Position numbers and translations under genes: made by a program. This document shows positions 16,138 to 25,260 of a stretch of DNA of 64,000 nt, piece after piece (the stretch's first letter is position 1; each line of letters begins with the position of its first letter). A model generated the notes under the pieces. The model made no database searches. It saw only the letters and a program-made list of their open reading frames with translations, and had not been told where the DNA came from. The stretch spans positions 248,001 to 312,000 of the forward strand of contig CP003096.1 of assembly GCA_000233775.1 (NCBI GenBank), given 5' to 3'. Source of the stretch: Thermovirga lienii DSM 17291. GTDB lineage: Bacteria; Synergistota; Synergistia; Synergistales; Thermovirgaceae.

Positions 16138-16905
16138 TTAAAACAGTGCATCTAGGCACTGTTTGAGTTTAGTCACCGGTATTTGGCCTGGAGCGGATTC
16201 TTTGTTTCCGACGGCGAAGGTAAGGTCTGATCCGAACTTTCCGCCTATTACACGGCTCAAGCTGCCTAGTTCGCCCATCGACATGGTTATCAGTGGTACC
16301 TCTGGAAAATCTCTCCTTGTGGACAAGGTTGCGGCTAGAAGTGCAAGAACATCTTCTTCTTTTTTGGGCATGACCGCTAGTTTGGCTACATGAGCTCCGG
16401 CCTTTATCTCAGAGGCCATTATGGAGTATAGTTCCTCTTCAGGAGGGGTTTTTTCGAAGTCATGGAAGGATACAATGAGGTAGGTTGAAGTGCCTTTCAG
16501 GAGTTCCTTTGCCTTTTGGATCTTCTCTTCGCCGTAGGCAAGCTCTATGTCTATGTAGTCTACTAATTTGAGCTTTACTGCCTTTTCGTATAGGGAGAAC
16601 TTGGCCTCATCTGAGACTTCCTTGAAGCCTCCCTCCCAATGTCCTCTGCATGTGAGTATTATGGGAACGTCCTTTACAATCTTTCGCACTTCTTTAATCG
16701 TAGATAAGGAAGTTTCAACGTCTTCAATGAAGTCCCAAGCATCTATCCGCAGTTCTATTATGTCTGGGGCAAGTTGAATTGTTCTTTTTGCTTCTTCGCA
16801 AATTATTAGTTCTTGGCTATCTATTAACGAGATGCATACAAGAGGCTTAGGTGCCCCTAAAGTTTTCCCTCTTGTTTTAATGGGGTGTAGAGGTGTTGGT
16901 CTCAT
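16138..16905 (-). CDS. aroD: 3-dehydroquinate dehydratase, type I
   Basis: A 255-residue class I enzyme that converts 3-dehydroquinate to 3-dehydroshikimate through a Schiff base. Visible features are IIELRIDAWDF and ILTCRGHWEGG early in the barrel, IVSFHDFEKTPP with the catalytic histidine, and GAHVAKLAVMPK with the Schiff-base lysine. The start is ATG 16905, with GGAGG seven bases upstream; the longer frame to 16947 lacks a ribosome site. It is isolated from other shikimate genes here. About 190 bases between it and the GGDEF gene hold only a possible weak stem (TGCTGGCA with TGCCAGCA near 16060-16100). Confidence 0.92.
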   Translation of the reverse strand: MRPTPLHPIKTRGKTLGAPKPLVCISLIDSQELIICEEAKRTIQLAPDIIELRIDAWDFIEDVETSLSTIKEVRKIVKDVPIILTCRGHWEGGFKEVSDEAKFSLYEKAVKLKLVDYIDIELAYGEEKIQKAKELLKGTSTYLIVSFHDFEKTPPEEELYSIMASEIKAGAHVAKLAVMPKKEEDVLALLAATLSTRRDFPEVPLITMSMGELGSLSRVIGGKFGSDLTFAVGNKESAPGQIPVTKLKQCLDALF

Positions 16906-17017
16906 GGGGGTGCCTCCAGCACAACGAAATTTGTTAAAAGGTAACATTAAGGATGTAACAGGTCAATTACAAGAATCAAATCCCCAATTTGCGTGAATTA
17001 GGTTAAATGTAATGAAG

Positions 17018-17050
17018 AAAACGGGAGCAGCTGTGTTGGCTCCCGTTTTT
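17018..17050 (-). terminator. Intrinsic terminator after the saccharopine dehydrogenase-like gene
   Basis: AAAACGGGAGC (17018-17028) pairs with GCTCCCGTTTT (17039-17049) across a ten-base loop. On the minus strand it follows the stop at 17068 and ends in TTTTCTTC. It may also act on the opposite strand, since the right arm ends in a T run. Confidence 0.8.
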
Positions 17051-17067
17051 CAGTTTTCCTTTTATTT

Positions 17068-18390
17068 CTATATTGTTGTCTCTTTTTCAGTGAAGGTTAT
17101 TCCCTCTTTTTCAAGCAGCTTGAGGGAAGGTTCGTATATCTCAGGTAGCACTGGAGCGTGCACCCCCGTGGCTTTGATTTTGCCTTGTAAGATCAACATG
17201 GCCCCTATTGCCGGAGGTATGCCAGTGGTCTTGGCGATTGCCGTATCCTCGTCTACCGAACCAGTGCAGATCAGGGTGGACGTTATGAGTTTTTTGGTGT
17301 TTTCTTTGGGGAAGCTTGCAACATAGCGATGTTCCATGAGCACTAGGTCCTTTTCTCCTTTTGAGAATACTAATCTTTTGTGGAACAGTGACGCTACCAC
17401 ACTGCGAGGTGAGCCCGTTTCGAAGGGGATTTTCTCCTCTGAAAGCAAGCCAAGCCATTTGAGTTTCAGGAAAACGGAAGAGAAGGCTTCCCTTCCTAGG
17501 GCGGAGCAAAGCTTTTCTTCCACGTTCGCTTTGCCGGTGTTCAGTATCTTGGCCATGAAATCTCTGTAAGTGAGTTCTTTTAGGTCCATTTCCGTGGTCT
17601 CAAAAAGACCCAGGTCGTTCATCTTAGCTATAAGTTCGCACCATCCAGGGTAGCGGAAGGTGCCTCGGTATACATGTTTTGCCTCCTTAATACCGTACAG
17701 TTCGATGTAGGGTATGGAGTCGGCATTTGCGTATTCTTCGAAACAGCCAAGGCCTTCTACATCCACCAGGCTGGGATGTTTGTAGGTTTCACCATCAGGC
17801 AATACAACTACTTCTCCATTCCTTAAGAACCTTGCGGTTCTCTTGCTGGCCCCTATCAGTGCCTCCGGCGACCATGAGAGCTTGTATCCCAGGGGGTTGT
17901 TGTTGTCGCACAGGGAGGGCAGGGCGCCACAACATGACCAGAAGGAGTCCACAAGGCCTCCTTTCTCGTGTATTTCTTTGATGGTTTTTGCCGCCGACAT
18001 GTGGTCGATGCCAGGGTCAAGCCCCAGTTCGCACAGGATCAAGACACCCTTTTCTTTGGCCGCAGCATCAAGGGAGCGCATTTCATCCTTTATGTACGAG
18101 GGATCCACGTAGTTTATGCCGAATTCTACACACTTTTTAGCCACAGGCGGCATGAATTGAGCCGGCAAAAGGTTTATGACGATGTGGGGTTTTACTTGCT
18201 CAATAAAGCGCTCTGTCTCATTGGCTGCATCCCCTACAATGATTTGGCTTCGGGGATGCCCACCCGTAGCCCTTTTTAGGTTGTTTTCGTCTATGTCCAC
18301 TACGGTTACCGAGTGTTCAGTGTTTCTTAAAAGATACTGGACGCAGGGCCGCGCAACTCGACCGGCTCCAAGAATCAAAATCTGTGCCAT
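17068..18390 (-). CDS. Saccharopine dehydrogenase-family oxidoreductase
   Basis: A 440-residue NAD(P)-dependent enzyme. The Rossmann motif is at the start (ILILGAGRVARPCVQYLL), INLLPAQFMPPVAKKC closes the first domain, and the family block CELGLDPGIDHMSA is around residues 118-131. The size and the GIDHM block match saccharopine dehydrogenase (glutamate-forming) and related lysine-metabolism enzymes. A role in lysine or related amino-acid breakdown is likely but not proven. ATG 18390 is preceded by GGAAGGTGG. A truncated NhaC gene ends 15 bases upstream on the same strand, and a GntR regulator gene precedes both. Confidence 0.8.
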   Translation of the reverse strand: MAQILILGAGRVARPCVQYLLRNTEHSVTVVDIDENNLKRATGGHPRSQIIVGDAANETERFIEQVKPHIVINLLPAQFMPPVAKKCVEFGINYVDPSYIKDEMRSLDAAAKEKGVLILCELGLDPGIDHMSAAKTIKEIHEKGGLVDSFWSCCGALPSLCDNNNPLGYKLSWSPEALIGASKRTARFLRNGEVVVLPDGETYKHPSLVDVEGLGCFEEYANADSIPYIELYGIKEAKHVYRGTFRYPGWCELIAKMNDLGLFETTEMDLKELTYRDFMAKILNTGKANVEEKLCSALGREAFSSVFLKLKWLGLLSEEKIPFETGSPRSVVASLFHKRLVFSKGEKDLVLMEHRYVASFPKENTKKLITSTLICTGSVDEDTAIAKTTGIPPAIGAMLILQGKIKATGVHAPVLPEIYEPSLKLLEKEGITFTEKETTI

Positions 18391-18405
18391 TATTAATCCA
18401 CCTTC

Positions 18406-18624
18406 CTACATGACCAGCAAACTTGAGTTGTAACCACCGGAGGCCTGCTTGAATATGTAGTCTTTTATCGTCATGCTCAAGGCCGCAATAGGGTTCCAGT
18501 TGGCTAAGACAAGGGCGCCTATCAGGACACCCGAAAATAAGGCGACAATTACGTTCCTGTACCTAACAGCCAGCAAAACAGCGATGATAGGCGGAAGCAA
18601 AGACAAAAAACCATAATGTTCCAT
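18406..18624 (-). pseudogene. Truncated NhaC-family antiporter (N-terminal 72 residues)
   Basis: A 72-codon frame with a good ribosome site (AAAGGAGAG). Its sequence (LLPPIIAVLLAVRYRNVIVA, GVLIGALVLANWNPIAA, then IKDYIFKQASGGYNSSLLVM) resembles the first two membrane segments of NhaC-type sodium/proton antiporters, which normally have about 450-500 residues. The frame stops right before the saccharopine dehydrogenase ribosome site, so the rest was probably deleted and the join placed the next gene directly behind the remnant. A functional short membrane peptide is possible but less likely. Confidence 0.65.
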
Positions 18625-18693
18625 AAATGAATTCTCTCCTTTCTCTCTGCAACAGTAGTTTTTCTGAAGACTGATTTGGAACCGGCAACATTT

Positions 18694-19443
18694 TTAAAAA
18701 AAGGCATCACCTTCCTTTCCCGTATAAATGTTTTTATGTTCAGGTTGAACTCCTTTTGAGGGGCCATGTAAAAGGAAGCGTGGAGAAAGGTACTCGTAGG
18801 TACTTTTTAGATGTGCCTTCATGGCGATCTCTGCTCCCGATGGGTCTTGCTCGATTATTGCCTTGACTATTTTTTCGTGTTCCATGCAGCTTTTGGATTT
18901 GTGAGGGTCTCTGAGGATTATTTCGGATAAATCAGGAGCATAGAAGCGGTCGAAGTAGAATATATAAAGTTCGGATCGCCAAAAGGTCTGCCTTACGAAC
19001 TTGTCGATGTAAGCATTTCTGGCTAGTGCCGAGATGGTTAGGTGGAGGTTTTTGTTTGCCTCAGTGTAGTTTGCTACATCACCGGTTCTGTAATACTCTT
19101 TTTCTTCTTCAATGATCCTTGAAAGATTTTCTATGTCTTTTTGTGTTCGATGGTAAGCAGCCTCAAAAGCAGCTTTGCCCTCTAGGAAAATCCTTGCATC
19201 AAAGACTTCTTTCATGTCTTTGGCATTGAGGTGGGGGATGTAGCACCCTTTGTTTTTGCCGGTGACCAGAAGGCCTTCGGCTATCAATTTTCGAAGGGCG
19301 TTGCGGATAGGAGTGCGACTTACGCCTATCATTTCTGCGAGTTCTGTTTCAACTAAACGATCGCCAGGAGCATAGTTTTTCGAAAGAAGAAGGTCGATTA
19401 TCTTGTAATAAGCCATTTCCTCTGCAGAAAATTTGCTGTTCAT
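18694..19443 (-). CDS. GntR-family transcriptional regulator (FadR/FCD type)
   Basis: A 249-residue regulator. The N-terminal winged helix reads YAPGDRLVETELAEMIGVSRTPIRNALRKL with the usual GntR helix-turn-helix (~residues 25-60). The FCD ligand domain follows, with the metal-site-like positions DARIFLEGKAA, NLHLTISALA and CMEHEKIVKAI. It probably controls its own operon (NhaC remnant and saccharopine dehydrogenase-like gene) in response to an amino or organic acid. ATG 19443 lies below a promoter region that contains the palindrome CGTATACG (19526-19533). Confidence 0.9.
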   Translation of the reverse strand: MNSKFSAEEMAYYKIIDLLLSKNYAPGDRLVETELAEMIGVSRTPIRNALRKLIAEGLLVTGKNKGCYIPHLNAKDMKEVFDARIFLEGKAAFEAAYHRTQKDIENLSRIIEEEKEYYRTGDVANYTEANKNLHLTISALARNAYIDKFVRQTFWRSELYIFYFDRFYAPDLSEIILRDPHKSKSCMEHEKIVKAIIEQDPSGAEIAMKAHLKSTYEYLSPRFLLHGPSKGVQPEHKNIYTGKEGDAFF

Positions 19444-19525
19444 ACATTGCCCTCCATTTCACTAATTCGTATCCAACGCTGAATCCCAAAAAATAAATAC
19501 TATGATTTTTCGTTATTGTCAATAT

Positions 19526-19533
19526 CGTATACG
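19526..19533. promoter_or_regulatory. Candidate GntR operator upstream of the regulator gene
   Basis: CGTATACG is a perfect palindrome in the 211-base gap between the P-ATPase stop and the gntR start, within ATCGTATACGTT. It resembles the GTATAC core of FCD-type GntR operators. Auto-regulation is inferred from position only. Confidence 0.35.
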
Positions 19534-19654
19534 TTGTCTGTGGAGGGCAGGCATCCCTTTATTGGTGGGGCACTGACAAATTAACAATTTGGGACAAATA
19601 GGCAAAAAATTGAGTTAGGTCTTTATTTTTGGCATTGTGTTCAAAATATTTGCT

Positions 19655-22408
19655 TTATGCTTTTGCCATTCTCAATCTCCTGAATAATTTCATGGTTTCA
19701 TAAACGGCAAGGTAAATGCCGGATGCCCCAAGGATGAAAATCCAGTCAGAGATCTGGGGTCCCTCAAAGCGGAGGAAATCGCTTACGTAGGGCGTATAGA
19801 TTCCAATAAACACCATTGTAATGGACCACACTATTGAGCCCAAAAGGATTTTATTGGAGAAAAAGGCCTTGTTGAAAAGGCTTTTTTCATCATCTCTGCG
19901 AGAAAGGATATTAACAAATTGACAATAGGCGATGGTCAGGTACGTAATGGCCGTTGCTCTTGCAAATAATGGATTTTCCATCATCTCTGGGGTCAGGATT
20001 ATCCCTTGGCGCTTCATGAACATAACGAAATTGAGGAAAGCCAGTGTTCCTATTAGCCCTCCCAAAAACATCACTTCCACCGAGTTTTTGAAGTTCATTA
20101 TGTGTTCTTTGCGATCCCTTGGAGGCATTTTCATTATGTTCTCATCTGGAGGATCAAAAGTAAGGCAAGTCAAGGGCAAGACTTCTGCCAGCAAGTCTAT
20201 GGCCAAAATCTGAATGGCGAGGATAGGTATAGCCCAGTTTTTCATGGCTATGCCTGCCAAACCGAGGAGGACCACCATCAATTCGGCCATGTTCGTTGTC
20301 ATAGAGGCAAGGACGGTTTTTCTGAGGTTCTTGTAGATCGTTCGTCCTTCCTTGACAGCTTCTACCAGGGTGGGGAAGCTGTCATCTAGCAGTACCAGCT
20401 CCGCTGCTTCCTTTGCCACGTCCGTTCCCTTTTGCCCCATAGCAACTCCTATTGCTGCTCGTTTCAGCGCAGGGGCATCGTTAACTCCATCTCCAGTTAC
20501 AGCTACAACCTCATCTTGAGCTTCCAATAGCATAACTATGCGAAGCTTGTCTTCGGGAGCTACGCGAGAAAAAATTATGGACTTATGTGACATGAGAATA
20601 TCCGTAAGTTCGGAGTCACTCATTTTTTTCATTTGGGTGCCAGTGTAGGTAGGAGGGGCACCCTCTTCGGATAGACCAATTTCTTTCCCTATTGCCTGAG
20701 CCGTAATTGCATGGTCTCCTGTCATGACTATTATTCTTATTTTTGCCTGGTGACAGCTTGCAACGGCCTCCTTAACTCCTTCTTTGGGAGGGTCTATCAT
20801 TCCTACAAGCCCCAAAAAGACCACATCTTTTTCAGTTTCTTCCAGTACATAGTCCTGGCCGTTTGCCTCAAGAGGCCTAAACGCTATGGCAAGAACGCGA
20901 AGGGCTCGTTTCGACCATGTTTCATTGAGTTTTTGTATTTTTTCTTTGTCCTCCTCTGTCAAGGGTAAGATTCTGCCGTCGCGGTAAATATATTTTGCTA
21001 CGGAGAGTACGCTGTCAGTGGCGCCTTTCATAGCTAGCTGTAGGCGGTCTCCGAACTTCCTTACTGAGCTCATGCGCTTGCGCTCCGAATCGAAGGGAAA
21101 CTCGTGTATCTCCGGGTTTTCTTCGTCTTCTTTTGGGCTTCTTGTCCCTGCCTTCATTGAAAGGGTAATTAAGGCGGCCTCAGTTGGGTCGCCAATGGGA
21201 TACCATCCGCTGTGCTGGTCGTCTGGCGGATGTATCTCAGCGTTAGATGCCATGGTCGCTGCATCAAGCATTATTTCTAGTTCTTTTATCTTCTCCTCTG
21301 ATATGGGAGTCCCTTTTTCGTCAAGGATCTCGCCCTTTGGCTCATACCCTATACCTGTTACCTGATATTCAGCATCATCGAACCATAGCTTGGTTACCGT
21401 CATCTCGTTTTTCGTCAGGGTTCCTGTTTTATCGGTGCATATTACGGTGGTGGAGCCCAATGTTTCCACAGACGGGAGGTTTTTGACCACAGCCTTTTTT
21501 TCAGCCAGGCGCTTACTGGTGGAGGCCAATGCTACTGTTACTTGGGCGGGAAGGGCCTGAGGGACTGCAGCCACTGCTATCCCAAGAGCGTACACCATGC
21601 TCATGAAAAGCCCCAAACCCTGCCATAGAGCTACACCGAAAAGACCTATGCTTATTATGATTACGATGCCAGTAAGCCACTTTGCCAAAATACCGAGTTC
21701 TATTTGGAGCGGAGATTGGGTAGTTGTTGTAGCCTGTGTCATTCCTGCGATTTTGCCCATTTCGGTTTTCATGCCTGTTGCAACCACCACGCCGTATGCG
21801 GAACCGCTTGCTACTGTTGTTCCCATATAGGCCATGTTTTCCCGGTCTGCCAAGATGCAATCGTGCATTATAGCCTTGTTGTTCTTTTCTTGAGACACTG
21901 ACTCACCAGTCAATGAAAATTCGTTTGTTCGAAGATTGAACGCTTCGATGATCCTTAAGTCCGCGGGGACTTTATCCCCTGCTTCTATGTAGACTATATC
22001 CCCTGGCACCAGCTTGGATTGGGGGATTTCTGTGAGTTCGCCGTTTCTTTTCACCTTTGCTGGTGATGTTATGAGTTCCTTTAGGCGAGCCAAAACTTTG
22101 TTGGCCTTGTATTCCTGGAAAAAGCCTATTAGTGCGTTTATTATCACTATGATGAACATTATGGCGCCGTCCCTTACACTTCCAATGGCAAGGGATATGA
22201 AACCTGCGACGATCAAAACTATTACAAGCAGATCCTTAAATTGGGAAAGGAAGATCATCCACTTTGATACAGCTGCATCTTCGGTAATTTCGTTTGGACC
22301 ATATTCTTTAAGCCTTCGTTCAGCCTCATCATTCGTCAGGCCGTTTTCAGAGGTTTTCAAAGCATCCAGAACTTCTTGGACAGTCATCTGATAATAGGGT
22401 TTTCCCAT
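19655..22408 (-). CDS. P-type cation-transporting ATPase (Ca2+-type, P2)
   Basis: A 917-residue P-type ATPase. Visible signatures are the N-terminal cation-ATPase domain (GLTNDEAERRLKEYGPNEI), LTGES in the actuator domain, CTDKTGTLTKNEMTV with the phosphorylated aspartate (~residue 327), RIIVMTGDHAITAQAIG, and VTGDGVNDAPALKRAAIGVAMG in the hinge. About ten membrane segments flank these. Overall order and length match SERCA/PMR1-like calcium pumps; a monovalent-cation pump of the same subgroup cannot be excluded. ATG 22408 has GGAGAGCC upstream. It appears to be transcribed alone or ahead of gntR. Confidence 0.9.
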   Translation of the reverse strand: MGKPYYQMTVQEVLDALKTSENGLTNDEAERRLKEYGPNEITEDAAVSKWMIFLSQFKDLLVIVLIVAGFISLAIGSVRDGAIMFIIVIINALIGFFQEYKANKVLARLKELITSPAKVKRNGELTEIPQSKLVPGDIVYIEAGDKVPADLRIIEAFNLRTNEFSLTGESVSQEKNNKAIMHDCILADRENMAYMGTTVASGSAYGVVVATGMKTEMGKIAGMTQATTTTQSPLQIELGILAKWLTGIVIIISIGLFGVALWQGLGLFMSMVYALGIAVAAVPQALPAQVTVALASTSKRLAEKKAVVKNLPSVETLGSTTVICTDKTGTLTKNEMTVTKLWFDDAEYQVTGIGYEPKGEILDEKGTPISEEKIKELEIMLDAATMASNAEIHPPDDQHSGWYPIGDPTEAALITLSMKAGTRSPKEDEENPEIHEFPFDSERKRMSSVRKFGDRLQLAMKGATDSVLSVAKYIYRDGRILPLTEEDKEKIQKLNETWSKRALRVLAIAFRPLEANGQDYVLEETEKDVVFLGLVGMIDPPKEGVKEAVASCHQAKIRIIVMTGDHAITAQAIGKEIGLSEEGAPPTYTGTQMKKMSDSELTDILMSHKSIIFSRVAPEDKLRIVMLLEAQDEVVAVTGDGVNDAPALKRAAIGVAMGQKGTDVAKEAAELVLLDDSFPTLVEAVKEGRTIYKNLRKTVLASMTTNMAELMVVLLGLAGIAMKNWAIPILAIQILAIDLLAEVLPLTCLTFDPPDENIMKMPPRDRKEHIMNFKNSVEVMFLGGLIGTLAFLNFVMFMKRQGIILTPEMMENPLFARATAITYLTIAYCQFVNILSRRDDEKSLFNKAFFSNKILLGSIVWSITMVFIGIYTPYVSDFLRFEGPQISDWIFILGASGIYLAVYETMKLFRRLRMAKA

Positions 22409-22498
22409 GGCAAGGCTCTCCTTTTGGTGTTTGCATATCTTTTTAGATTAGTGTAACGGCGAAGAATTTTTTTGACAACGCGAAAGCCCATTAGTTTG

Positions 22499-22526
22499 TT
22501 GTAATATTTAAATTCTCGTGTAAAAT
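22499..22526 (+). promoter_or_regulatory. Possible promoter of the type I-B cas operon
   Basis: In the 192-base gap before cas6, TTGTAA (22499-22504) and TAAAAT (22521-22526) are 16 bases apart. Another -35-like TTGACA lies at 22472-22477 but has no well-spaced partner. The assignment is weak. Confidence 0.3.
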
Positions 22527-22600
22527 ATGTGCATGGAGTTTTTTTATAACCCAAACGATCTCTTTTTTAATTTTTTTTGCGCGGAAGCGGGGGTGCTCAA

Positions 22601-23389
22601 TTGAAGATACTGCTAAATCTTAATTCTCCTCAAGGCGGAGAGATTAGGCTTCCAAGGGTTAACCTTCATATATTGCAAGGATTTGTTTATAACTTGATGT
22701 CTAGCAACTTGGCTAAGTTTCTCCACGACGAAGGTTACAAGATCGATGGGCGAAAGTTTAAACTTTTCTCTTTTTCGTGGCTTATGGGCAAAAAGGTTTT
22801 TGATGACAAATATGTAGTTTTCCAAGATGGAGCTTCTCTGGTTATCTCTTCTTCTCTTTCCTCCATATCCCAAGACGTGTTAAATGAGGTTTTGCAAAAA
22901 GAGTACCTCCGTTTGGCAGGTAACGAAGTGTTCTGTTCATCGGTAAATGTTTATACAGAGCTTGTGGTTGAAGAGGAAATTTCGATTAGAACGCTTTCTC
23001 CCATTTGCTGTTATTCAACCATGTACAAAACAGATGGGAGGCCCTATACGGTCTATCACGCGCCCTCTGAACAAGATTTTCAAAGGCAAATACACAATAA
23101 TTTGTTGAAGAAATACAAATTGATTTATTCCGAAAGAGCCGTTCCAGAAGGAAAGGTAACTCTGGAGCCTCTTTCGCGCCCAAGGCTCCAGACGGCTCTT
23201 TTCAAGCCCGATGATCCTCGCCCGATAAAAGGGTGGTGGGGCGATTTTGTGCTGAAGGGGCCGAAAGAGCTGTTGTCAGTTGCGTTGGATGCAGGTATAG
23301 GTGTCAAAAACAGTGCTGGTTGGGGATGTGTGACATTATTTGAGCGGAAAGGGAGGAATAAATATGGGCTTCCTCGAAGCGGTATATAG
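22601..23389 (+). CDS. cas6: CRISPR endoribonuclease Cas6 (type I-B locus)
   Basis: A 262-residue Cas6 protein with the usual opening (PRVNLHILQGFVYNLM) and the C-terminal glycine loop DAGIGVKNSAGWGCVTL. It should process transcripts of array 2. I chose TTG 22601, nine bases after the GCGGGGGTG ribosome-like stretch, because the sequence MKILLNLNSP matches Cas6 starts; a further upstream TTG 22577 only adds basic residues. The 3' end overlaps the cas8b start by 26 bases. Confidence 0.88.
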   Translation: MKILLNLNSPQGGEIRLPRVNLHILQGFVYNLMSSNLAKFLHDEGYKIDGRKFKLFSFSWLMGKKVFDDKYVVFQDGASLVISSSLSSISQDVLNEVLQKEYLRLAGNEVFCSSVNVYTELVVEEEISIRTLSPICCYSTMYKTDGRPYTVYHAPSEQDFQRQIHNNLLKKYKLIYSERAVPEGKVTLEPLSRPRLQTALFKPDDPRPIKGWWGDFVLKGPKELLSVALDAGIGVKNSAGWGCVTLFERKGRNKYGLPRSGI

Positions 23390-24815
23390 TTTGGGAAAAA
23401 GAGAATCATCTACTGACTTTTCTCCTGAGTGGGAGGATATAGACAATTTCCTTACGCTGCCCCTTCCAATCATAGAAGACCAAGACAGGAAAGGTCGCAT
23501 TATAAGAGTTTGGCTTGAAGCCGAAGAGCCCTTAGGAAAACAGCTGGAAGTAAGGGACATAGCAAAGATTGATGTCGTCGATTTTCTGGCTGGAGAAGGA
23601 ACCCTTCAGGAGAAAAGGAGGAAATACCTTTACAGGGATCCTGTCGGAGCCAACGTGACTTGGTCCTATTCTCCAACCTACAAACTGGGCAGCCCCAAGA
23701 AAGCAGATAGAGAAAAACTCCTGGAAGAAACGGAGTGGAAAGACAAGCAAGATTCTAGATTTTACAAGCTGTATAACAGGGTCTTGGCAGATTTAGAGAG
23801 AGAGGGTGTTTTTTCAAAGGGAAGTGTAGATTTAATAATGACTAAGCTTGTTGAACGGAGAGGAGAAATTTGTGACTTGTGGTCGGATCCAAAGAGATCG
23901 TACATTTTAATGTTTGGATGTGAAGATAAGTCGGTTTTTTTGTACCCTGGAGATATACCAGCGTTTATTTCATACTTTAGACAAAAATTAGCAAAGAAAT
24001 CAGGTGGTGGAGATTTAATAAAATGTTCTTTCTGTGGCTGCTCTGAGGAAAGTAGCGCATCTTTTAGTGACGTGTTCAAGTTTTCCACATTCGACAAAGT
24101 TAGCTTCTTGCCCGGGAACAATAAAAAGCACAAAAATAAAGTCTTTCCTATATGTCAACAGTGCAACGCTATGTTCACAAAGGGGAAGGATGTCTTAAGA
24201 AATAAATTTTCCAATGGCAGCATAATAAACGGCATCAACATAGATGTCGTACCAGAGCTGATTTTTGGACATGAGCAACTTGCCGCTGTAGCAGACAATG
24301 TATCTGATTTTATAAAAAAAGGATTAAGGATAGAGAAAAACCTTTTTTCCTTCCTTGCTCGGCAAGGTGAGGGCTTAGTCTTTCATTTCATGTTTTGGGA
24401 AAAAAACCAGGCTCAAGAAAGGGTACATCTCATAGTTGAGGACGTTCCGCCTACCAGACTAAAGAGGCTGGAGGAGCTATGGAGGAAGTCTTTGGAGGTG
24501 TACTCTCCATTCAAAAAGGACAACACGGAGAGCAAATATTTAGATTTCGCAATAAGAAACATTGTGTGGGTTTACTTAGATCTGGCTGGTACCGGCGATA
24601 GCGAGAAGAAATTTCAGATGGATAGATGTTTTAAGGTCTTGGGGCAATTGTTGAACGGACAAAAAGTAGATGTGCGCGGCTTAAAGGCCAATATGGTTTC
24701 TCGTTTCCCTGGCCTTTTTGCATCTGAAGAGTGGCCTAAAGTCGGCCCAGAGAAGAGTGGCCAAATGCTTTTGGTTTTGGATTTCTTGGAGAGAGTCAAT
24801 AAAGCAGGGAGGTGA
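23364..24815 (+). CDS. cas8b: Cas8b/Csh1-type Cascade large subunit
   Basis: A 483-residue TM1802-type Cas8b, the subunit that recognises the PAM in type I-B Cascade. A zinc-binding-like pair, CSFCGCS (~residues 220-226) and CQQCNAMF (~residues 257-264), is typical of this family. The start ATG 23364 follows GGGAGGAATAAAT and lies inside the cas6 end. The C-terminus ends after a short helical region; the small-subunit domain that many Cas8b proteins carry follows as a separate gene six bases later. Confidence 0.85.
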   Translation: MGFLEAVYSLGKRESSTDFSPEWEDIDNFLTLPLPIIEDQDRKGRIIRVWLEAEEPLGKQLEVRDIAKIDVVDFLAGEGTLQEKRRKYLYRDPVGANVTWSYSPTYKLGSPKKADREKLLEETEWKDKQDSRFYKLYNRVLADLEREGVFSKGSVDLIMTKLVERRGEICDLWSDPKRSYILMFGCEDKSVFLYPGDIPAFISYFRQKLAKKSGGGDLIKCSFCGCSEESSASFSDVFKFSTFDKVSFLPGNNKKHKNKVFPICQQCNAMFTKGKDVLRNKFSNGSIINGINIDVVPELIFGHEQLAAVADNVSDFIKKGLRIEKNLFSFLARQGEGLVFHFMFWEKNQAQERVHLIVEDVPPTRLKRLEELWRKSLEVYSPFKKDNTESKYLDFAIRNIVWVYLDLAGTGDSEKKFQMDRCFKVLGQLLNGQKVDVRGLKANMVSRFPGLFASEEWPKVGPEKSGQMLLVLDFLERVNKAGR

Positions 24816-24820
24816 ATTTT

Positions 24821-25228
24821 GTGAAGCTTGATTTTCTGGACGAGTTCTCTGATCCGTATCTGAAGGAGGATTCAGGCAAGGGAGTTTTCTTAGCGGGTGT
24901 GGCGTTAGGGATGTTGGCAAAAGGACAGGCTGGTCAAAGTGGAGATTTAGGGAATTCTCCTCTGTTCAAACAGATTAACTTTGGGAAAATTCAACTAAGG
25001 GACCTCAAAAAGCATTTATCACGGATACCAGAGCTTATAAGAGCCTACGAAATACCTCATGCGGGAATGATAGAAGTCTTGGCTGCTGAGGCAGGTAGAC
25101 TCATTATCACGGGACAGAAAAAAGACCTTGGAGTGGATGGCAACTTCGTGTTTGCTGTGGCATTTATGAATGCCCCAAAGTTCTGTTTTGAAAAGATTTT
25201 CAAGAAGCAAGAAGAAGGGAAAGAATAA
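24821..25228 (+). CDS. cas11b: Stand-alone Cas11b-like small subunit
   Basis: A 135-residue mostly helical protein. Its sequence (VFLAGVALGMLAKGQ, FKQINFGKIQLRDLKKHLSR, EVLAAEAGRLI) resembles the C-terminal region of Csh1/Cas8b proteins, which in type I-B systems supplies the Cas11 small subunits that line the Cascade belly, often by internal translation. Here it has its own stop-separated gene: cas8b ends at 24815 and GTG 24821 has GGGAGG eight bases upstream. An in-frame GTG at 24812 is possible. The call rests on position, size and resemblance seen by eye. Confidence 0.7.
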   Translation: MKLDFLDEFSDPYLKEDSGKGVFLAGVALGMLAKGQAGQSGDLGNSPLFKQINFGKIQLRDLKKHLSRIPELIRAYEIPHAGMIEVLAAEAGRLIITGQKKDLGVDGNFVFAVAFMNAPKFCFEKIFKKQEEGKE

Positions 25229-25260
25229 AAAGCGAAGCTATATAAGAGGAGGGTGGAAAG

